DNA from: Phytophthora sp. 'mugwort'
Taxonomy: Eukaryota > Oomycota > Peronosporomycetes > Peronosporales > Peronosporaceae
NCBI GenBank assembly: GCA_033558025.1
Contig: JAUCEF010000005.1
Location: 6,510,001-6,574,000 of the forward strand
Length of the DNA stretch: 64,000 nt
Direction: 5' to 3'
The translations under genes and the position numbers were made by a program. Each line of letters starts with the position of its first letter. The stretch's first letter is position 1. The notes under the pieces were generated by a model that was given only the letters and a program-made list of their open reading frames with translations, ran no database searches and was not told the DNA's origin. This document shows positions 57,407 through 64,000 of this stretch, one piece after another.

Positions 57407-59456
57407 ATGAGCCTCGCTTCTTTTGTCCCGGCCAACACGCAGAAAGCGCGAGCCACCACAATCTGTGCGTTTGAGCGGATGCTGCAAGCTGAGAATGTAA
57501 ACATGGATGCCATCCATGCGTGCATTCTCAGCGATAATTCTGGCAAATGCGTCGCGGCGCTGATGGATCGATTCGGCTACTATCTAGCTACGCATGAAGG
57601 TAAAAAAGGTAAGCTATCCCGTAACTCTGCGATCTCTTACTTTAGAAATGTGAAGCTGTGGTTGCTTGAGGAACATCCTCATATTAGACAGCCTAGCGAA
57701 GCTGACCTCTAGAAAAGAGCAAAACGCTAGAAAAGCACTACATGAAGCGTGAAAAGGGGTGCTTTATTAACAAGGCTCCACCATGCACGAAGGTTGGTCT
57801 ACGGTCGCTGACGTACCACCTCTACACCACGGCGGCAATGGCATCTGACTACGAAGATGCTGCGCTTGCATGCCTAATGTGGCACTGCTTCGGGCGTTCC
57901 TCGGACCTCGTCTACATGAGCAAGCAACACGTGACCATGTCGGCTGACGACGTCTTCTACATCCGCATCCTTCGCGTGAAAATATCCGAAGATCAAGGCC
58001 TGACGCTTGTAACCGACCGCGATGACTTCCTCACCTGTCCAATCATCACGCTAGCGGTGGCCTTGGTGATGCAGGAAGCACCATGCGCTTCCTTGCTAAT
58101 CCAGCCCCCCGCGCTGTCATCGCCTGTTGCCGTGGAGCTGGACGCCGGGGTTCCGCCGCTCGATTTGCTGCAGTCGGCTTCTTCACTAACGGGTCCTGCT
58201 GAAGCTTCTTCGCGGACGGGCACACCCTCACCTCCGATGCAAACGACACCTATGCCATCAATACGGCCCTGTGGCGAAGACGACGTTCAAGCGTACGTGA
58301 ACCGCTTGCTGAAGCGCGTGGCTGAAGCCGCAGGCGCAACGAGCAACCTGACGTCTCACTCGTTCCGCAGAGGCGCCGCTCAGCATGCGAACGGGGACGA
58401 ACGCCTGGCCGCGCAGTGGATCTTCGATCATGGCTCGTGGGATATGTCGAAGACGAACAAAGGCTTCGCCTACGTCTTCAACACTCCTCGCGAGGACCAG
58501 GAAGGTTGCCCGGGACTTGAGTGGTTGGAAGCCCGACGAAGTCCCCAAGCTTGCTGATGTCGCCGCCTTTGGCCACGGTGCCCAGGAACGTCTCACTCGC
58601 CTGCAAGCCTTACTGTTTTCGTCCTGCACAGGGCTCAACGGCGAAGCGCTTAACATTATTGGCAAGGTTATCGGGGTTCTGACGGCTTACTTGATTAAGT
58701 ATCACCCGCTTATGAAGAGCTTGTCACCCAAGAGCTTGTTCGTAGCTCGGATGAAGGAGTGCTTAGACGCTGCAGGAGGGATTCAGGTCACCGACGTGCT
58801 TGCGTGGTCCGTTGCTCTAAACGCAATATCGGCCAAACCTTTCGAGAAGGGAGATCAAGAGAACATAACCAAATGCTGTGGCGCTGAGTGCCATCTTGTG
58901 GCTGTCATTCAAGAGCTTATCGAGAGCAACAGACAGATGGCGACACGGCTGTTCCTGATTGAAAATGTCCTTCTCAAGCGGCGAAGGTGCTGAACAGGAA
59001 CAAGAACAAGAGGTGTCAGCTCAAACAACGCCACCCAAGCGCAGAAAGAAAGCTGCTACGAACCTGTCCGATGTGTGGTTCGAATGGTACACGCGGGTGC
59101 CACGTGTCTGGGACTCAGCGGACCGGCAGAAAAAGTCGGAGTCTCGACACGTCGTCGCCTTCATGAAGCTTTTCTTCGAAGAAGATTTCACGCTTGACAA
59201 GCAGGCGGCGGACTACAAAGACCGTGTCCTCAAACTCGGTCGCCGCGCTGAAGCTGCCATACTAGCGTTTCTGGAGGTGAGGGGTATCAAGGCAAGAGGC
59301 GCTGGGAGGGTTCTCCGTGCGCTACGTCCGCTACACAAGGCCGGTGGCTTGGACGAGCGCATCGTCATCTACAAGCGGCTCCTTGTGATTGGTAGGGTCG
59401 CTGACCCAGCTCCGGTTCAGACGCAAGACATCCTCACTGTTACAGGCCACATATGA
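57407..59456 (+). pseudogene. Crypton-type tyrosine recombinase, copy 1
   Basis: The start is MSLASFVPANTQKA at 57407. The N-terminal SAM-like/core-binding part ends at a TAG (57710-57712) and the catalytic part resumes in another frame at about 57742. Tyrosine-recombinase residues are all present: Arg in CFGRSSDLVY, Lys in RVKISEDQGL, His-x-x-Arg in SHSFRRGAAQH, Trp/His in DHGSWDM and the nucleophile Tyr in GFAYVFNT. A frameshift near 58515 leads into LSGWKPDEVPKLADVA, and another near 58985 into a basic linker and a C-terminal domain (DVWFEWYTRVPRVWDS, SRHVVAFMKLFFEED). With three shifts the gene is inactive as it stands, but its catalytic core is the best preserved of the three copies. Confidence 0.88.
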
Positions 59457-60731
59457 GATAGATAGATAAGAAAAATGAAATCATAATTCACATTCACTTT
59501 ATATGCAACAGTACAACAACTAGCGTGCATATATGGCGCCAGCAGGGGCAACCCAGCCGTGCCTCACACCCGCGCAGACGTCCCCACGCAGCCGTCCCTT
59601 CGCGCCCTCATCCATCTCAAGTACGCAGCAGCCGCCCTCATGCGCGCCCATCCATCTCAAGCACGCAGCCGCCGTCTTCACATGCGCAGTAGCCGTCCAA
59701 TGCGCGCAGCACCTCCCTCACGCGCGTTCAGCCGTACGTAGCTCCAACTACCATTCTTGATCGATAACACCGGCCCGGTTCGAACAGGCATCTCAGGGCC
59801 GAAACCCTGCGCTCTAGCCAATTGAGCTACGGTGTTGAATTGGGGGGTAGTAGTAGGCGGTCGGGCAGCGGGCCCTCGTACGGGTTGTACGGACTTTGGA
59901 GAGGATCACGCAGGAGACTTGCGTAGTAGGCTTAAAAAATTGGGGCTGAGATCAAAAAGCCTTCGTCGGCGACGGCTCAGGCTGGGCTGTGGTTGCCAAC
60001 CACTAATGCAGCGCGTGTCTCTGGCGGCGCATGTTGCATATGGGGATTAGCTACCGAATCTACCAATAAGACGCGTGCATCAATATCACTGATCTATATA
60101 GAATACCCAGTAACATTCTGACTTGGACACAAGACTGCTCCAAATTGTGGCCGCCTCTTGGAGCTCTATGCCTCATTAATGAATCTGCTGGCCCGGATGT
60201 ACATTGATCCGGATCAAAAATGCTTGCATATCGAAAAAGCCGATTTTCTTGGCCCAGAGGCTGCTAGAGGCGATTTCCTCGCGGCTGCTAGCGCCACTTG
60301 AAAGCTGAAGCGAACTGGTCAGACCAATCGATAGAAAGATCTAAATTCAATATATCGGTGATGTTTGGTCGTTTACCGGTTTATTTCACCGTTTTTGGCA
60401 AGCGTCCCAAGTGTCCGAAAATGTAGGGATGTCGGAACCGTCACGATATGAATAAATATCGTCACATCTCCGACCATACTCGAACTTACTATTGATATTA
60501 TTGACCAATAGATTGGCTGCCCTGACATTATATCTTGTTTTAGTGAATAAAATTGATCTACTAGATCAAATTTGACCAATCAGATAGATCCCGAATTGGT
60601 AAAAGCGCACAGTCACATCTCCGACACATTGGGTCGGAGGGAGCGCTGAAATTATTGATATCCCTCTACAAATTCCAAATCATTCGAATATTTCTCGAAT
60701 AATAGCCAAGCTCCGACATCCCCGACGCCAG
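59457..60731. other. Spacer between Crypton copies
   Basis: It contains the tRNA-like gene and, at 59600-59690, a direct repeat of about 42 bp (CATCCATCTCAAG followed by ACGCAGC, twice). From 60350 it is AT-rich and probably the leader of copy 2. No other gene. Confidence 0.45.
59765..59836 (-). tRNA. tRNA-like gene, perfect acceptor stem but 6-base anticodon loop
   Basis: On the minus strand a cloverleaf can be drawn: acceptor AACACCG paired with CGGTGTT (7 of 7), D-stem GCTC/GAGC, anticodon stem CAGGG/CCCTG, T-arm GCCTG TTCGAAC CGGGC (with one G-U). The A box (TAGCTCAATTGG) and B box (TGTTCGAACC) are good. The anticodon loop, TTTCGG, is one base short, so the anticodon cannot be assigned with certainty (TCG, Arg, if one base was lost). 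No T-run terminator follows. It may be a recent tRNA pseudogene or SINE founder. It lies inside the long-TIR element. Confidence 0.6.
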
Positions 60732-62740
60732 ATGAGCCTGAACGACCTCGCACCGACCAGAACGAAGCTTGCTCGCGAGTGCGCATCTCGCTCGTTTCTG
60801 AAGTTCCTCGAAGAGGAAAATGTACCTTGGGAGTACCTAGAAATGGCCATGCAGCGCGAGCGTGCCGCAATCGTCCTGGAAGATGTGGTGGACAAGTTCG
60901 GCATGCACCTCGCCTTCAAGGAGGGCCGTAATGGCAAGATGTTAGCCCGAAACTCGGTCATGCAGTACTACCGACAGGCTAAAACTGGCTGCTGGACCAG
61001 TTCCCTCAGCATCGGGCAGCTATTGACAAAACATTGCTCGAGAAGGGCCAAGTTCTGGAACGTTATTGCCTTAAGGGAGAGTCCGGAGCCTTTGTTAATA
61101 AAACTTCTGCGTGCACGAAGAACGCGCTCAAGCAGATGAGGTGTATCTCTATTCGACTGCTGTTACCTCCGTCGATTACCAGGACGCTGCTCTGCTGTGC
61201 TTGCTCTGGTTCCTGTTCGGGCGTGCGAGGACCTCACGCTTCTTCGCAAGGCTAACCTGCCCATTGACGCGGGTGATATCTGCTTCGTGCGGATCAAGAC
61301 TGCCGAAGAACAGGGCCTCTTGCTGTTTACTGACGACGACTTCACCACAAGCCCATTGCTCGCGATTGCGCTTGCATTGGTGACCCAAGCTTCTCCGGCG
61401 GCGTCGCTACTGAATCGGCTTCCTGCAGCTCATGCCGTTTCCCAAGTCATTCCCAAGGTGATCTGACTCCTGCTACGCCTCTTGTCAAGTTGATCGGCCA
61501 GGCAGGATCTGCGGTCCCGCTACATGCGTCTCGCTCGGATGGAGGCAAGATAACTGACTCTTCGCCGGTATCCACGCTACGTCAATCGTGTACTGGACAG
61601 AGTCGCTAAACCGGCCGGTGTGACAGAGTGTCTGAAATCACATTCCTTTCGACGCGGCGGGGCACAATATGCGAATAGAGCCGGTATGTGTGTGCAGTGG
61701 ATTTTTGACCGAGGGGCGGGGAACATGACAGCGACGACAAGGCCTTCGCGTACATTTTCAACACACCGTCTGAAGACCACAAGGTTGCTTACGTCCTTAG
61801 TAGTCGAGATCTCGATCAAGTCGTTTCGCTCTTGTCGCTAGATCCATTCGACTCCGACACCCAGAAGAAGATCGGACCGTCGCAGCGACGCTATTCAACG
61901 CATCCTACGGGCTTAAGACATCGAAGTACAACGTGAACGGGAGGGTTATCGACAGGCTCATCGCTTACCTGCTGCGCCATATCCGTCCCTGAAGCGTCTC
62001 AAGGCAGATAGCCCTGCTGTCAAGCGATTTGAAGAAAGGCTACCCCATCAACGACCTTCTATCTTGGTCGTCGCACTTGACCTGTAACACGAGCGCAAGT
62101 CCCCGAGCCGACACAGCCAAGGCCCAAGACAGCACGACCGATATCACCAAGCACCCCATGCATCTTCACCAAGCTGCTTTGATTGAGCAGTTAGTTCAGG
62201 TCAACTACACGTTCGACGTTCGTTTTTCTACTATGGAAGCTAAAGCTTACAACAAGGCGCAGCTAGCACCAGCAATGCAAGGCACAAGTGAGAGCACAAC
62301 CAATGAGAGACCAGCCAAAACGCGCCGTACGGGTGCAACGACATACCTGAAAGATGTATGGTTCTCCTGGTACACAGGAGTCTCGCATCTGGAGTTCGAC
62401 TGACAGCTCCACCAAACACACGAGATCCACCTGCAAGCTTGTTGCTGCGTTCTTGAAGCTGTTCCTCGCTGAAGGGTTCGTGCTTGACGAGGGGTCGCCG
62501 CAGTTCCGAGCCGATGTCCTGGCGCTTGGCACAACCGCTGAGAAGGAGCTGCTGTCGTTTCTATCCCAGCACGAGATTCCTGCCCGCGGAGCTCAGAACG
62601 TCCTCAAGTCCATGCGCAAGCGTCACAAAGCCGGCTCTCTAAACTCTTCATCCAACACTACAAGCAACTTCATGCCTCCGGTCGCATTGTTGAGCTGCCC
62701 CTGTGCATACTACAAATGTTCTTGGGTTAATATTCGCTGC
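60732..62740 (+). pseudogene. Crypton-type tyrosine recombinase, copy 2
   Basis: It starts MSLNDLAPTRTKLA at 60732 and follows copy 1 along its length in broken frames: ARNSVMQYYRQAKT (copy 1 SRNSAISYFRNVKL), YQDAALLCLLWFLFGRART with the catalytic Arg, DDDFTTSPLLAIALALVTQ, SHSFRRGGAQYANR with His-x-x-Arg, ending in a linker and the C-terminal domain (FLKLFLAEGFVLDEG, RKRHKAGSL). It has more frameshifts than copy 1. The two copies differ at most residues outside the motifs, so they are separate insertions or an old duplication, not a recent tandem copy. Confidence 0.85.
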
Positions 62741-63453
62741 GTAATTACGCATGTTTTACCTCTGTGTCGCCATCGCCATCCATTGCTATGTGTACATGTC
62801 TAGATAATTTTCTTGACGCTGGGCACTCTGCTATCGAAACTCCACGATGCGCATTACTGCCACCATGCCTGCGTCGAGGCCTACGAAGAATGCATGTAGC
62901 TCCCCGAAAAGGTTCAAGACCCTGTTATCACTGCTACCAAGATGCACAAGATTCACGTGAGAGTAATGAGGCATCCGTCATCTGCGGCTTATCATGAACA
63001 CGACGGTCGCCTCCTCAAAGTCTTCTCCCCGAAGCGATCTACGCCATCATCGCCTCGCTCGTCGAACGGAAGAAGCGCAGGGTCGGCCTAAAAGAGGTAC
63101 GGGAGTAGCTTGCTTCTTCTACCTACGCGGATGACGACGCCTTGAAGCAGACCACTGACAATGACCGCGAGGACGAACCGGTGCACTACGTTCGCAAGTA
63201 GCTGAACTGGAAAGCGTGAGAAAAGGGTTGCGTACTACCTAGTCGACGGGCAGCCAACTTGGAAACCGAAGACCCACTTGAACGAGAAGTTTGTCGCTGC
63301 CTTCGAGGAAGAGCGCCGCCTTCTTGTCCACAAGACATTCTTTGAAGACGAGGCTGTGGAGGACAACTCTCTGAACGACACAGAACAATAAACAGCATCA
63401 AGTAAGGAGAAAACGTCTGGTGTATTACGACCTTTAGTAGGTGCGTGGTAACC
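62741..63453 (+). other. Degenerate coding-like tail before the right repeat
   Basis: Fragments in several frames look like eroded protein, notably VAYYLVDGQPTWKPKTHL and AAFEEERRLLVHKTFFED at 63215-63350, and HYCHHACVEAYEEC at about 62850-62890. The end may be a passenger gene or an extended C-terminus of copy 2. No family assigned. Confidence 0.45.
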
Positions 63454-63746
63454 ACACCGTCCCCCCTGCCGACCAAACAGAAGAATAAATAACTCTTTTA
63501 TACTTGTTTCTTGGATAGTTGATCAGTGTCGGCCGATACCGGCGTGTTGTCACTAGTTCAAGTTTCACTAGTCACAAACTGTCCGTAGTCATTGGTACAC
63601 AGTTTGCCAGCTACTATTTTCTTGGTATGGGTTGGGGTCGGGCCTGGTTCCACGTAAGCTTCACTGTAATTTACCGCGGGTCTGGAGCAGGGTCAGTCTG
63701 ACTTGACACCTGACCAGGCCCGCAGTAGACCCGACTAATATTCTAC
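63454..63746 (-). repeat. Right long terminal inverted repeat
   Basis: The reverse complement of 56581-56867 with scattered substitutions and small indels. It ends TTCTAC. Confidence 0.93.
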
Positions 63747-63752
63747 ACTGGC

Positions 63753-63935
63753 TTACATATCCTGCGAAGTAGCTAAGTCATCGCGCAGTTCATCCTGCGG
63801 GATACCATTGTCACCAATCTCCACACATTTGCTTCCTTTTAGCGGAAGATGGTCAGTCAAGTCCTTAAGCAAAATGGATTTCCGCGTCCCCGGACGACCG
63901 AGCACAAGTGTGACTGTTCCTGGCTTGAATCACCG
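63753..63935 (-). pseudogene. PDR-type ABC transporter fragment
   Basis: The minus strand reads PGTVTLVLGRPGTRKSILLK, which is the Walker A region of a pleiotropic-drug-resistance ABC transporter (ABCG full-size type; the usual form is GQPGSGKS). It continues to NGIPQDELRDDLATSQDM and stops at 63753, short of the rest of the nucleotide-binding domain. The Gly before the Walker Lys is replaced by Arg, a change that should disable ATP binding. Upstream frames to the window edge are shifted. A decayed fragment truncated at the transposon. Confidence 0.7.
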
Positions 63936-64000
63936 GCTGCACCACGAAGAAGGCCGCGATCCACGCGTTGCTTGGAATGACATCAACCCGACGGTCATGA

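Larger units (their letters stand above)
56581..63746 (+). mobile_element. 7.17-kb long-TIR element carrying two Crypton-type recombinase genes
   Basis: The ends are inverted repeats of about 290 bp (56581-56867 and 63454-63746), roughly nine-tenths identical by eye. Both begin GTAGA and share CTGCGGGCCTGGTCAGGTGT. Between them are two same-direction, degenerate copies of a Crypton-type tyrosine recombinase gene, a tRNA-like gene, and more decayed coding sequence near the right end. I find no target duplication (CTCGGAG at left, ACTGGCT at right) and no DDE transposase, integrase or DNA polymerase inside. It may be a composite of Cryptons inside a non-autonomous long-TIR transposon, or a tyrosine-recombinase element that has acquired long TIRs. 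Confidence 0.82.

Noticed and set aside
56581..63746. Maverick/Polinton virus-like element
   Set aside because: The TIR length would fit, but the interior has no protein-primed DNA polymerase, retroviral-type integrase, ATPase or capsid genes and is too short.

Overview
The window looks like a gene-poor to gene-moderate stretch of an oomycete nuclear genome, most likely Phytophthora or a close relative. The reasons are short introns (56-130 bp, GT...AG), closely packed genes with long single exons, a START-FYVE-type protein, a very large IP3-receptor-like channel, and a repeat complement of Ty1/copia, L1-like LINE, Tc1/mariner, Crypton-type tyrosine recombinase and tRNA-derived SINE elements. 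The species call is inference.

Layout. 1-14 kb is a retrotransposon field: a structurally complete copia element with perfect 5-bp target duplication and near-identical LTRs but a broken polyprotein (1213-5855), a decayed Tc1/mariner-like piece (about 6.0-7.1 kb), and a nested copia composite (7650-13675) in which a pol-LTR-gag core is flanked by two related, inverted, 3'-truncated copia copies. 14.9-20 kb is a degraded L1-like LINE. 20.5-21.9 kb carries several tRNA-derived, SINE-like units. 21.96-23.6 kb is a decayed Crypton-type recombinase on the minus strand. 23.6-26 kb has no gene I can support and a possible MITE.

26-56 kb is the host-gene island: an AFG2/SPATA5-type AAA ATPase (minus), a PH-domain protein (minus, 2 exons), a START-FYVE protein (plus), a TBCCD1-like TBCC-domain protein (plus, 5 exons), cobalamin-independent methionine synthase (plus, single exon), a Tc1-like transposon with about 205-bp inverted repeats (38109-39668), a secreted, probably GPI-anchored protein (minus), a GDT1/TMEM165 family cation transporter with an added EF-hand loop (plus, 4 exons), and an IP3-receptor-family calcium channel of about 3,870 residues (minus, 5 exons).

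56.3-64 kb is a second mobile region. A 7.17-kb structure (56581-63746) is bounded by inverted repeats of about 290 bp and holds two same-direction copies of a Crypton-type tyrosine recombinase gene plus a tRNA-like gene. Its left edge cuts directly into a gene fragment, and a PDR-type ABC transporter fragment lies beyond its right edge. Cryptons as generally described lack terminal inverted repeats, so this is the most interesting object in the window.

How the genes relate. Eukaryotic neighbours are not operons, but the GDT1/TMEM165-like transporter and the IP3-receptor-like channel are convergent neighbours (112 bp apart) and both concern calcium handling. The copia elements share a polypurine tract and appear to be primed by internal (half) tRNA fragments, two kinds being used: initiator Met and, probably, Asn.
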